A stretch of DNA of 5,941 nt from the NCBI GenBank assembly GCA_005882715.1, contig VBEI01000048.1, positions 1 through 5,941 of the forward strand, in the 5' to 3' direction. The notes under the pieces are model-generated. The model was not told where the DNA came from. It was given only the letters and a program-made list of their open reading frames with translations, and made no database searches. Source of the stretch: Chloroflexota bacterium (lineage in GTDB: Bacteria > Chloroflexota > Dehalococcoidia > SM23-28-2 > RBG-16-64-32). Both the position numbers and the translations under genes were made by a program. Positions within the stretch are counted from its first letter, which is position 1; every line of letters begins with the position of its first letter. Shown in pieces: positions 1 to 5,941 of this stretch.

Positions 1-454
1 ACCACGGCTCCTCTGCGGCGAGGACCGATGTCATGCGCTCCCAGTCGTATGCCGACCCGGGCGGCAGCATCGCGCGAACCGCGGGGAGGCCCGCGCTGTG
101 GCTGAGGAGGTAACGGACCGGTAGCTCCTCCTTGCCGGCCTGTGCGAACTCGGGCCAGTATTTGGCGACCGGCGCGTCGATATCGAGAAGACCCTCGTCC
201 GTGAGACGGTGCGCGCAGATTGCAGTCATGCCTTTCGTCGTCGAGAAGACGTTGACAATGGTGTCCTGCTGCCAGGGGCGGGAGAGCGCGGCGTCCGCGT
301 GGCCTCCCCAGAGGTCGACGACCGTGCGGCCGCCGACGACCACCGCGACTGCGGCGCCCACTTCGCCGTGGTCGGCGAAGTTCTGCGCGAACGCTTCCTT
401 GACCCCTTGGAACCGGGGGTCGCAAACGCCTTGAATGGCGACCCTTGTTGTCAT
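1..454 (-). CDS. Beta-lactamase-fold serine hydrolase (class C / EstB-like esterase), N-terminal part, cut by window edge
   Basis: The 151 visible codons match the N-terminal portion of the serine beta-lactamase-like family (Pfam Beta-lactamase; class C enzymes, DD-peptidases and EstB-type esterases). The nucleophile motif S-T-T-K is at residues 71-74, in the context NVFSTTKGMT, and a typical 'LLSHSAGLP' segment lies near residues 120-128. The early 'AVAVVVGGRTVVDLWGG' stretch (about 35-51) is the usual first beta-strand region of the EstB-like branch. The second catalytic motif (Tyr-x-Asn/Ser) and the third motif lie beyond the window, so true beta-lactamase activity cannot be judged; family members are more often esterases or peptidases, cytoplasmic when, as here, no signal peptide is seen. 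The ATG is preceded by GGAG at 464-467 with 9 bases of spacing. It lies 74 bases after the helicase gene on the same strand. The substrate is unknown. Confidence 0.88.
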   Translation of the reverse strand, partial: MTTRVAIQGVCDPRFQGVKEAFAQNFADHGEVGAAVAVVVGGRTVVDLWGGHADAALSRPWQQDTIVNVFSTTKGMTAICAHRLTDEGLLDIDAPVAKYWPEFAQAGKEELPVRYLLSHSAGLPAVRAMLPPGSAYDWERMTSVLAAEEPW

Positions 455-463
455 GACTGGTAT

Positions 464-467
464 CTCC
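464..467 (-). promoter_or_regulatory. Shine-Dalgarno site of the serine hydrolase gene
   Basis: On the minus strand the sequence reads AGAGGAGATACCAGTC followed by ATG. The GGAG core with 9 bases of spacing supports the start at 454. The remaining intergenic DNA (468-528) shows no clear -35/-10 pair, so the gene may be transcribed together with the helicase gene upstream. Confidence 0.6.
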
Positions 468-528
468 TCTCCGGCTCGTGGCCCAATGGTACACCAAAGG
501 AGGCGTCGCTATGGCCGCCGGGCCGGAT

Positions 529-2868
529 TTACACGCGTTCCAGCGGAGCGAAGCTCAGCAGCAGCTTCTTGATGCCGGCCTCGCCCTGAAAAGCCACAAC
601 GCAAAGGTAGTCGGCGGGGCCGGAGGGCTCGCAGGAGACGACGATGCCTTCGCCGAATTTCGGATGGCGGACGCGGTCGCCGGCATTAAAGATCTCGAGG
701 GGCGGTCCGGGGTCTTCGTCGCGGAGGGGAGCGTCGAGGCGGGCGCCGACAGTGCCGCTGTCCGTGCCGTGGCGATAGCGGGCGGGCATCATCTCACGCT
801 GGGTCGCCCGCTGGCTCTGCGCGGCGAGGATGGGCGGAATGTCGGCTAAGAAGCGCGAGGCTGGATGATGGCCGCTGAACGCCCGGCGGAAGGCTCGCAC
901 GAGGTAGAGGTGCCGCTTGGCCCGCGTCATGCCGACGTAACAGAGGCGGCGCTCCTCCTCGATCTCGGCCGGGTTGCCGCTTTCTAGTGAACGGATGTGC
1001 GGGAGGATGCCTTCCTCCATGCCGATCATGAAGACCGCTGGGAATTCGAGGCCCTTGGCGGCGTGGAGCGTGATCAGCGTGACGGAATCGGCCTTCTCGT
1101 CATATTCGTCAACGTCGGTGATGAGCGCGACGTCCTCGAGGAATGAGGCCAGCGCATGCTCCGGCTTCAGCTCATCGTACTGGGCGGCGACAACGCGAAG
1201 CTGCTGAACGTTCTCCCAGCGCTCCTCGCCGTCCGGGTCCGACATGATATGCGGCTTGTAGTCGGTCCGGTCGATCACGGTGTCGAGAAGTTGCGAGAGA
1301 GATGCGGTGTGGGAAAGGGCGATCAGCTCGTTGAGAAGGCCGAGGAAGCGCATGAGGGCGCCGACGGTGCGTTTCTGGAAGGGATGGTCAGCGCCGGGGC
1401 GAGCGGGGTGCGGTTGCTCCGCTGCTCCTGCGAGAGCCTCAGGACGAGCGGAAAAGGACGCTTCTTCAGGCCCGTTCTCAGCTGCGGAGTACTGAGGTGA
1501 ATCGCGCTCGGAGTCGGCGATCATCTGGAGGATGGCGTAGGGCGGGACTGTCCGCTCCCGGGCGAGGCGGTTGATTTCGGAGAGAGTCTTGTCGCCGATG
1601 CCGCGGCCGGGGCGGTTGATGATGCGCATCATCGCGACGGCATCGGACGGGTTCTGGATGACGCGCAGGTAGGCGAGCAGGTCCTTGACCTCGCGCCGCT
1701 CGTAGAAGCGCGTGCCGCCGACTAGGCGGTACGGAATGCCACGCCGGACGAGCGCCTCCTCGACTGGGCGCGACTGCGCATTCGTGCGGTACATGACCGC
1801 GATGTCGTGATAGGCCAGCGATTCATCGGCGGCCAGCCGCTTGATCTCCTCTACGACGAACAGCGCCTCGTCCTCCTCGTCGTAGGACTCGTGTAGGACC
1901 ACGGGCCCGCCGCCCGGGTTTTCCGTCCAGAGGTTCTTCTCCTTACGCTGTTTGTTGAGCGCGATGACGGAATGCGCCGAATCGAGAATAGTCTGGGTCG
2001 AACGGTAGTTCTGATCGAGGATGACGATCCGAGCGTCCGCGAAGTCCTTCTCGAAATTGAGGATGTTGCGGATGTCTGCGCTGCGCCAGGTGTAGATCGA
2101 CTGGTCGGGGTCACCGACAACACAGATGTTGCGGTGACGAGAGGCCCATTGCTTGGCGAGGACGTATTGGGCGATGTTCGTGTCCTGGAACTCATCGATA
2201 TGGACATAGAGGTAGCGGTCGGCGTACTTCTCCAAGACGTCCTCACGCTCGTTAAAAAGCTCCGCTGTCTTCAGCAGGATGTCGTCGAAGTCGAGCGCCT
2301 CATTCTGCTCGAGGAGGTCCTGGTAGCGCAGGAACACGCGCGAGGTAACCTCCTGGAAGTAGTCGGCAACGATGGCTGCGAACTCGCGCGGACCCTGTAG
2401 CTCACTCTTCGCACGAGAAATAGCCGACAGCACCGCGCGTGGCGGTATCCGTCGAGGATCGACTCCCTGGTCCTCCAGGGCGCGTTTTACGGCGGCGATC
2501 TGGTCCGAGTCATCGTATATCGTGAAATTGCGGGGTACCCCGATCTGTTCGCCGTCGATACGCAAGATCCGCGAGCAGACCGCGTGGAAGGTGCCAAGCG
2601 TTATGTCGCGTCCAAGATCTTCCCCGACAAGAGTGAAGACGCGGTCGCGCATCTCTCGCGCCGCCTTGTTCGTGAACGTGACGGCGAGGATGCGCCGGGG
2701 GCGGACGTTCTTATCGCGTACTAAATACGCGATGCGGTGCGCGATGACCCGCGTCTTGCCGGAGCCGGGGCCCGCGAGTATAAGAAGCGGCCCGTCGGTC
2801 TGTTCGACGGCCTCGCGCTGGCGCGGATTAAGGGCTTCGAGAATAGGACTTTCGGTCGATATTCCCAC
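529..2868 (-). CDS. pcrA: ATP-dependent DNA helicase, UvrD/PcrA type (superfamily 1A)
   Basis: A 779-residue 3'-5' helicase that unwinds DNA during nucleotide excision repair, replication restart and removal of recombinase filaments. All SF1A motifs are visible: Q motif LNPRQREAV (13-21), Walker A GPGSGKT (33-39), motif Ia 'AVTFTNKAAREM' (62-73), Walker B DEFQD (225-229), motif III GDPDQSIYTWR (252-262), motif IV QNYRS (286-290), motif V 'TLHAAKGLEFP' (600-610) and motif VI VGMTRAK (645-651). A Tudor-like tail (about 725-779, GDRVRHPKFGEGIVV) matches the PcrA/UvrD segment known to contact RNA polymerase. Length fits the family once the GTG at 2866-2868 is taken as start; the frame is open upstream to 3246, but that part is Arg/Pro-rich, lies over the previous gene and resembles no helicase. 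No in-frame Met occurs before residue 73, which is after Walker A. A 48-residue low-complexity insert sits at about 452-499. PcrA and UvrD cannot be told apart with certainty here. Confidence 0.96.
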   Translation of the reverse strand: MGISTESPILEALNPRQREAVEQTDGPLLILAGPGSGKTRVIAHRIAYLVRDKNVRPRRILAVTFTNKAAREMRDRVFTLVGEDLGRDITLGTFHAVCSRILRIDGEQIGVPRNFTIYDDSDQIAAVKRALEDQGVDPRRIPPRAVLSAISRAKSELQGPREFAAIVADYFQEVTSRVFLRYQDLLEQNEALDFDDILLKTAELFNEREDVLEKYADRYLYVHIDEFQDTNIAQYVLAKQWASRHRNICVVGDPDQSIYTWRSADIRNILNFEKDFADARIVILDQNYRSTQTILDSAHSVIALNKQRKEKNLWTENPGGGPVVLHESYDEEDEALFVVEEIKRLAADESLAYHDIAVMYRTNAQSRPVEEALVRRGIPYRLVGGTRFYERREVKDLLAYLRVIQNPSDAVAMMRIINRPGRGIGDKTLSEINRLARERTVPPYAILQMIADSERDSPQYSAAENGPEEASFSARPEALAGAAEQPHPARPGADHPFQKRTVGALMRFLGLLNELIALSHTASLSQLLDTVIDRTDYKPHIMSDPDGEERWENVQQLRVVAAQYDELKPEHALASFLEDVALITDVDEYDEKADSVTLITLHAAKGLEFPAVFMIGMEEGILPHIRSLESGNPAEIEEERRLCYVGMTRAKRHLYLVRAFRRAFSGHHPASRFLADIPPILAAQSQRATQREMMPARYRHGTDSGTVGARLDAPLRDEDPGPPLEIFNAGDRVRHPKFGEGIVVSCEPSGPADYLCVVAFQGEAGIKKLLLSFAPLERV
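1372..1515 (-). other. Low-complexity insert within the helicase 2B region
   Basis: Residues about 452-499 of the helicase are rich in Ala, Glu, Pro, Ser and Gly, with no predicted fold by eye. They lie between the 'NRPGRGIGDKT' segment (418-428) and the helix beginning 'TVGALMRFLGLLNEL'. In well-known PcrA/UvrD proteins this position holds a short helical linker, so this is probably a flexible, lineage-specific loop. The reading frame is continuous on both sides. Confidence 0.55.
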
Positions 2869-2881
2869 GATGAAAATGATA
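2866..2881 (-). promoter_or_regulatory. Putative leaderless promoter and GTG start of the helicase gene
   Basis: On the minus strand the hexamer TATCAT (2876-2881) is followed by seven bases (TTTCATC) and then the GTG start (2866-2868). A TANNNT box about seven bases before a start codon is the signature of leaderless transcripts, in which transcription begins at or next to the first codon. No purine-rich Shine-Dalgarno sequence precedes the GTG; the nearby upstream strand is pyrimidine-rich. No good -35 hexamer is visible. The call rests on pattern alone. Confidence 0.45.
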
Positions 2882-2929
2882 CATCTGTTCGGGTACGAGG
2901 TGGAAGGAGGAGTAAGGCGAGGGTTCGAA

Positions 2930-3463
2930 TCAAGGTAGCGGCGGGAGGGTGGGGGTAGGCAGCAGTGTTGGGAGTGCCGGCAGCGTTGGAATAACAGGCG
3001 GAGTTGGCGTGGGTGGGAGCGTGGGAAGCGATGGCGGCGTTGGCGTTGCCACCGGCATCGTCGGCAGAGGAGTGGGCAGCGGCAGAAGAGGCGTCGGTGT
3101 CGCGGGTCCGCCCGTGTTGGGCGGCGGCGTCGCTCCACCGGACGGCCCCGGCGTGGGAACAGACCCGGGTGGCGGCGTCTGGGACGTCGGCCCGCCCGGT
3201 GTGCCCGAATCACTGTCGGAACCGTCACGATCTCTCCTGATGGCATCGATGATTTCTGGGGAGAGGCGAGGAATCTTCCGTGCCACCTGATCAGCTGAGT
3301 AGTCCACCGTCACTCGCGAGCTGACGCTGGCTTCGAGAACGGCCGAGCCGACCCCGAGAATCGCAAGCGTCGCCGCAATCGTCGACGCGACCATGCAGAT
3401 GGCTACAAGCGCCGCCACGGGAAGAACCCTGCACAGGAAGGCCCTGAACTGAGATGGCGCCAT
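2930..3463 (-). CDS. Membrane-anchored or secreted protein with Pro/Thr-rich tail, unknown function
   Basis: This 177-residue protein is not recognised. A short basic N-terminus (Arg7, Arg12) precedes a long hydrophobic segment at about residues 13-43, which is either an uncleaved signal anchor or an export signal. A modest mixed segment follows (about 44-80, containing 'VDYSADQVARKIPRLSPE' and a charged 'RRDRDGSDSDSG'). From about residue 88 to the end it is almost entirely Pro, Thr, Gly, Leu and Ser, with repeated PTP, LPT and PTLP units. Such tails are usually extended, surface-exposed spacers that cross the cell wall or carry sugars; no sortase motif or peptidoglycan-binding domain is present. 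Its ATG shares one base with the TAA stop of the sensor gene, so translation is probably coupled and the two proteins probably act together at the membrane. The overlap also supports this start. Whether it is a real structural protein or a fast-diverging stub is open. Confidence 0.75.
   Translation of the reverse strand: MAPSQFRAFLCRVLPVAALVAICMVASTIAATLAILGVGSAVLEASVSSRVTVDYSADQVARKIPRLSPEIIDAIRRDRDGSDSDSGTPGGPTSQTPPPGSVPTPGPSGGATPPPNTGGPATPTPLLPLPTPLPTMPVATPTPPSLPTLPPTPTPPVIPTLPALPTLLPTPTLPPLP
2933..3202 (-). repeat. Degenerate short tandem repeats coding the Pro/Thr-rich tail
   Basis: The plus strand is G-rich with recurring GGCGTTGGC, GGCGTGG and GGCAG units; the minus strand codes imperfect PTP, LPT and PTPP repeats. 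The units vary in length and are not an exact array. The composition suppresses stop codons, so several frames stay open here, including the upstream extension of the helicase frame. Confidence 0.6.
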
Positions 3464-3465
3464 TA
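3461..3465 (-). promoter_or_regulatory. TAATG stop/start overlap (translational coupling)
   Basis: The sensor gene's TAA occupies 3463-3465 and the next gene's ATG occupies 3461-3463, sharing one A. The nearest purine-rich stretch (GTGGAGAC) is roughly 19 bases upstream, too far for a normal ribosome binding site, so re-initiation by the terminating ribosome is the likely mode. Confidence 0.75.
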
Positions 3466-5262
3466 CTTGGTATCGAGCGCTGTCTCCACGAGGAGTCGTT
3501 GCAGCATCGGATCGCTCGCGCGACGCTGTTCCCAGGCTGGGACGACCGCTGCGAGCGCCTCGAGCATGCCGATCGAGATGACCGCCCCGACGTGTGTGCG
3601 AAGGAACGTCAGGGCTTGCTCGGAGGTGAATCCGCCCAGCTGCGAATCGCCGAGCCGGACGGCATCATAGAGGTCGGCGGCCTCGACGATACGGGCAACG
3701 ATCGTGCCTTGTTCGTTGAAGGCAGCAGAATAGCTCGCCGGCTTTCGCAGACTATCCAACGGCACTCGCGTTCCTTCGTTCGCTGATGCAAGCAGGTCGA
3801 GATGAGGGTGATGTTCGAGAAGATTTCGCTGTTGAGGCGTCAGCGCTTCCAGTTTCAGGCGAACGGAGTCCCGGATGCCGATCTTGCCGAGGTCGTGAAG
3901 GTAGCCGCCCATCTCGAGCTGAGCAATGGTGCGTTCGTCAAGTTGGAAATGGCGGCCAAGCATAGCGGCGAGCTGACCGACGCGCACGGAATGGCCAAGG
4001 GTAACCGGATCCTTATTGGCGACGGCAGAGGCGAGTGCGCGCAGCGTACCCAGATACTGACCTTGAAGCGTGTCAGTCATGTTGTCAATGGCAGCGCCGA
4101 GGCGGCCGATCTCGTCCTGGGACTCGATGTTTGCCCGGGCGGTGAAGTCACCGCCGGACACTTGCTCGGCGGCCGACATGAGGCGGTCAACCGGGCGTGT
4201 TATGGCACGCGAGATATAGAAGCCGATGGCGAGGACCGCCAGCATCGCGATGCCGAAGAGTATCGCCATTTTCCAGCGAGCGGCATCCTGAGCCTCGACG
4301 ATGAAATCAGCGGGCAGCGCCACGGAATAGGTGCCGATGCGCGCCCCCTGGATGAGAAGCGGCGCGTAGAGAACGTTGTAGTCACGTCCCCAGATCGTCC
4401 TCTGTTCGCGGTAGGCGCCGCCTCCGTCGAAAGCTGAGGCCGCCTCCGGCGGTGGGCTCAGGTCAGCTTCTTTGGAGCCCGCTTCGCTTGGCTGAACGAA
4501 GCTTGTCGCGCTCGGAGTCTGCTCATCACCGAAGATGGTCACGTCCGCGAGCGACTCAGCCTTCATTTCCGCGACCAGCTTCTGAAGCGAGGTTCCAATG
4601 AGTACTACGCCGATTACCCGGCCTCCCGACCCAACTACCCCCGCCGTGTAGAGGACCGGACCGCCGGCCGTCTCGACGATAGCGGTCGCTTTTCCTCCGC
4701 CGGTGGGGGCAGTAGCGATCGCCTGCTGAACGGGCGGCCAGGTTGCGGGTGTATCCGAATCAGTGATATCGCTGTATTCAACGGTTTTCGGTGTAGTGAG
4801 ATGGATCGCCTTCAAACGCTGACCGGATGCATCGAGCACCTGGAGGTATTGCACTTCGTCATTGGCGGCGGTGCCTTCGATCAGCGTACCGAGCTGTACG
4901 CTGTCACGGGCGTCTATCGCCCCGGGTACGCCGTCGCTGAAGATAATCGCGCGCACGGTCTCGAGGTGCTTCCGTTCGAGGCGGGCCAACGTGTCGGCTG
5001 AGACGCGCGCCGATTCGACGAGCTGATTGTCAGATCGCTCACGGAGGGAGCTTGTAATGACGCCGGTCGCCAGGTAAGTTGCGGCGCAGCCTAAAATGAG
5101 AGCGAGGAACGCGTACGGAAGGACGATTTTCCAGCGAAGATGGCGACCGGGCAGCGTAGCTAGCTTCGCTATGAGCGACGCGATCGCCCCCGGCATCCGG
5201 CCGAACCGGCCGGGCAAATGGAAGGCAAACGGCGCGCTTCTACGGAATGCCCTTGATCGCAT
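3463..5262 (-). CDS. Cache-like/HAMP membrane sensor with degenerate HD-GYP output domain
   Basis: A 599-residue signalling protein. Order: cytoplasmic N-terminus (1-43), first membrane helix (about 44-67), an extracytoplasmic Cache-like sensor with two PAS-like halves (about 70-325; 'YLQVLDASGQRLKAIHL', 'VIGVVLIGTSLQ', then 'YNVLYAPLL...GTYSVALP'), second membrane helix (about 331-351), HAMP domain (about 353-402, with RPVDRLMSAAEQVSGGD and DEIGRL), then an HD domain (about 408-575). The HD part closely follows c-di-GMP phosphodiesterases at 'ALASAVANKDPVTLGHSVRV' (His424), HDLGKIGI (His456, Asp457), 'EHHPHL' (His485) and 'VEAADLYDAV' (Asp530). The HHE...DG.GYP segment expected between the last two is missing and replaced by 'LRKPASYSAAFNEQG'. 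It may therefore be a binding-only or altered HD enzyme. The ATG at 5262 has AAGGGA seven bases upstream; an in-frame GTG at 5268 sits too close to that site. Confidence 0.9.
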   Translation of the reverse strand: MRSRAFRRSAPFAFHLPGRFGRMPGAIASLIAKLATLPGRHLRWKIVLPYAFLALILGCAATYLATGVITSSLRERSDNQLVESARVSADTLARLERKHLETVRAIIFSDGVPGAIDARDSVQLGTLIEGTAANDEVQYLQVLDASGQRLKAIHLTTPKTVEYSDITDSDTPATWPPVQQAIATAPTGGGKATAIVETAGGPVLYTAGVVGSGGRVIGVVLIGTSLQKLVAEMKAESLADVTIFGDEQTPSATSFVQPSEAGSKEADLSPPPEAASAFDGGGAYREQRTIWGRDYNVLYAPLLIQGARIGTYSVALPADFIVEAQDAARWKMAILFGIAMLAVLAIGFYISRAITRPVDRLMSAAEQVSGGDFTARANIESQDEIGRLGAAIDNMTDTLQGQYLGTLRALASAVANKDPVTLGHSVRVGQLAAMLGRHFQLDERTIAQLEMGGYLHDLGKIGIRDSVRLKLEALTPQQRNLLEHHPHLDLLASANEGTRVPLDSLRKPASYSAAFNEQGTIVARIVEAADLYDAVRLGDSQLGGFTSEQALTFLRTHVGAVISIGMLEALAAVVPAWEQRRASDPMLQRLLVETALDTK

Positions 5263-5269
5263 GCTCACT

Positions 5270-5275
5270 TCCCTT
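5270..5275 (-). promoter_or_regulatory. Shine-Dalgarno site deciding the sensor start
   Basis: On the minus strand AAGGGA is followed by seven bases and then ATG (5260-5262). The alternative GTG (5266-5268) would be only one base from this site, so the ATG two codons downstream is preferred. Confidence 0.6.
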
Positions 5276-5308
5276 GATTGGATTGACGTCCGCCGGCGAC
5301 CAGCGGTT

Positions 5309-5347
5309 AGGGTATGAGCATTAAGTTTCAGTTAAGACTGCTGTAAA
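5309..5347 (-). promoter_or_regulatory. Putative promoter/operator of the sensor operon with 11-base direct repeats
   Basis: The 104-base gap between the GNAT and sensor genes has an AT-rich patch unlike the surrounding DNA. On the minus strand it holds three consecutive 11-base units: TTTACAGCAGT (5337-5347), CTTAACTGAAA (5326-5336) and CTTAATGCTCA (5315-5325), each starting YTTAMN. Directly after them is TACCCT (5309-5314), a possible -10. An alternative sigma-70 reading is TTTACA (-35, 5342-5347), 16 bases, then CTTAAT (-10, 5320-5325). Tandem repeats with an 11-base period are the usual target layout of OmpR/PhoB-family regulators. Which reading is right, and which regulator, cannot be told from sequence alone. 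Confidence 0.4.
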
Positions 5348-5366
5348 GGACAGTGAACGGCGGGAG

Positions 5367-5941
5367 CTAATAGAGAACGCTGGGGAGCCACGCGCCGTCG
5401 GGACGCTCGTAGGGCCCGAGCGCCATGAGGTTCATAACCTTGATATTGCGGCACCCGTTTGCGAGGAGCTTGCGATAGAGGTCGCCCTCAGTGAGAGGAC
5501 AAAGGACGCGGTGGAAGTCGGGTGGCATCTGCCGGTCGGTTTCGCGTACTAGTGCGACGAGATCATCTTCGGTCTCGGCAACCCCGTGTCCGGCAATGCC
5601 GGGGATGTAGTAGCCGGCAACGCGCCCGTTGCGCTCGCGCAGGAACGAACGAAAGGGCCCGGCAATGCCGGAAGCGACCTCGTTGCGGCGGCTTACCTTG
5701 TAGATTTGCTGCGAAAGTCGGTCGACCACCTCGAGATCGGCTTCACTGACGGCGCGAACGGATTCGTCCGCCCGCTCGCCCGGAGTCGGCTGCATGACGG
5801 CGACCGGCTCTTTGGTGTCGAAGCCCAAGGAGGCGTAGAGCGAGAGGGAAGTCATGTTGAAGGAGTCCTGGAGCAGTCTCACCTTCTCCACGCCCGCTTC
5901 CTTGGCGTGGACGATAACGTTTCGCATTAGCGCTCGCCCGA
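5367..5941 (-). CDS. GNAT family N-acetyltransferase, tandem-domain, C-terminal part (5' end beyond window)
   Basis: The frame is open to the right edge and begins in the middle of a GNAT domain. The first visible residues, G-R-A-L-M, are the end of the acetyl-CoA-binding motif A (Q/RxxGxG/A), and the following 'VEKVRLLQDSFNMTSLSLY' plus ASLGF is the standard motif B with the conserved Asn and Tyr. The in-frame ATG at 5927 is therefore not the start. After a short linker (PTPGERADES) comes a second region of about 130 residues beginning 'VRAVSEADLEVVDRLSQQIY', laid out like a second, poorly conserved GNAT fold without a visible motif A. The C-terminus 'MALGPYERPDGAWLPSVLY' resembles a tail I associate with tandem GNAT proteins. 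Family enzymes transfer acetyl from acetyl-CoA to amines; the substrate is unknown. The sensor gene lies 104 bases downstream with its own apparent promoter. Confidence 0.85.
   Translation of the reverse strand, partial: GRALMRNVIVHAKEAGVEKVRLLQDSFNMTSLSLYASLGFDTKEPVAVMQPTPGERADESVRAVSEADLEVVDRLSQQIYKVSRRNEVASGIAGPFRSFLRERNGRVAGYYIPGIAGHGVAETEDDLVALVRETDRQMPPDFHRVLCPLTEGDLYRKLLANGCRNIKVMNLMALGPYERPDGAWLPSVLY

Noticed and set aside
513..524. GGCC-loop-GGCC inverted repeat just after the helicase stop, considered as a terminator
   Set aside because: Only four base pairs and no T-run follows on the minus strand.
496..849. Plus-strand AAAGGAGG about seven bases before an ATG at 511, opening a 113-codon frame antisense to the helicase 3' end
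   Set aside because: The site is a near-perfect Shine-Dalgarno match, but the translation is the mirror of conserved helicase tail codons, shows no family features, and no plus-strand promoter is seen. Most likely chance.
2921..2931. GGGTTCGAATC, resembling a tRNA T-loop or attachment-site core
   Set aside because: The flanking bases cannot form the T-stem, and no acceptor, anticodon or D arm is found on either strand.
2949..3290. Gly/Val-rich plus-strand open frame opposite the Pro/Thr gene
   Set aside because: It is the antisense reading of the Pro/Thr repeats; the minus-strand frame has a membrane segment and a coupled start, while this one has no ribosome binding site or other support.
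3802..4437. 211-codon plus-strand open frame opposite the sensor gene
   Set aside because: It is antisense to clearly conserved HD and HAMP coding sequence, has no domain features, and is expected from GC-rich codon bias.
1..5941. Search for a defence system, CRISPR array, transposon or prophage signature
   Set aside because: No regularly spaced repeats, transposase, integrase, terminal inverted repeats or defence-type domains are visible; the helicase is a housekeeping PcrA/UvrD without added nuclease or partner genes.

Overview
The window carries five genes, all on the minus strand, so the biological reading order runs from the right end to the left: (1) the C-terminal part of a two-domain GNAT acetyltransferase cut by the right edge; (2) a membrane sensor with an extracytoplasmic Cache-like region, a HAMP domain and a degenerate HD-GYP output domain; (3) a small membrane-anchored or secreted protein with a Pro/Thr-rich tail; (4) a UvrD/PcrA-type DNA helicase; (5) the N-terminal third or so of a beta-lactamase-fold serine hydrolase cut by the left edge. 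No RNA gene, insertion sequence, CRISPR array or convincing terminator was found, and no gene-free stretch exceeds about 105 bases.

The DNA is GC-rich (about 60% by eye). A PcrA with a C-terminal Tudor-like tail, a Pro/Thr-rich surface protein, a two-domain GNAT ending in a 'MALGPYERP...PSVLY' tail and an apparently leaderless gene start fit a GC-rich bacterium such as a Chloroflexota (Thermomicrobia or Dehalococcoidia-like) lineage. This is inference from general familiarity; no marker here fixes the taxon.

The sensor and the Pro/Thr-rich protein form a tight unit: the sensor's TAA stop and the next gene's ATG share one base (TAATG), which predicts translational coupling. About 60 bases of upstream DNA holds a promoter-like region with three 11-base direct repeats of YTTAMN type, resembling the layout of OmpR/PhoB-family operators. 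The helicase most likely begins at a GTG seven bases after a TATCAT hexamer, as in leaderless genes. The helicase frame stays open far upstream, through the Pro/Thr-coding DNA, so automatic callers could easily over-extend it by about 126 residues.

The least ordinary part is the sensor/Pro-Thr pair. The HD domain keeps the first His, the His-Asp pair and the last Asp but has lost the HHE...GYP segment that defines active c-di-GMP phosphodiesterases, and it is coupled to an unrecognised surface protein. The helicase and the two edge genes look like ordinary chromosomal content.
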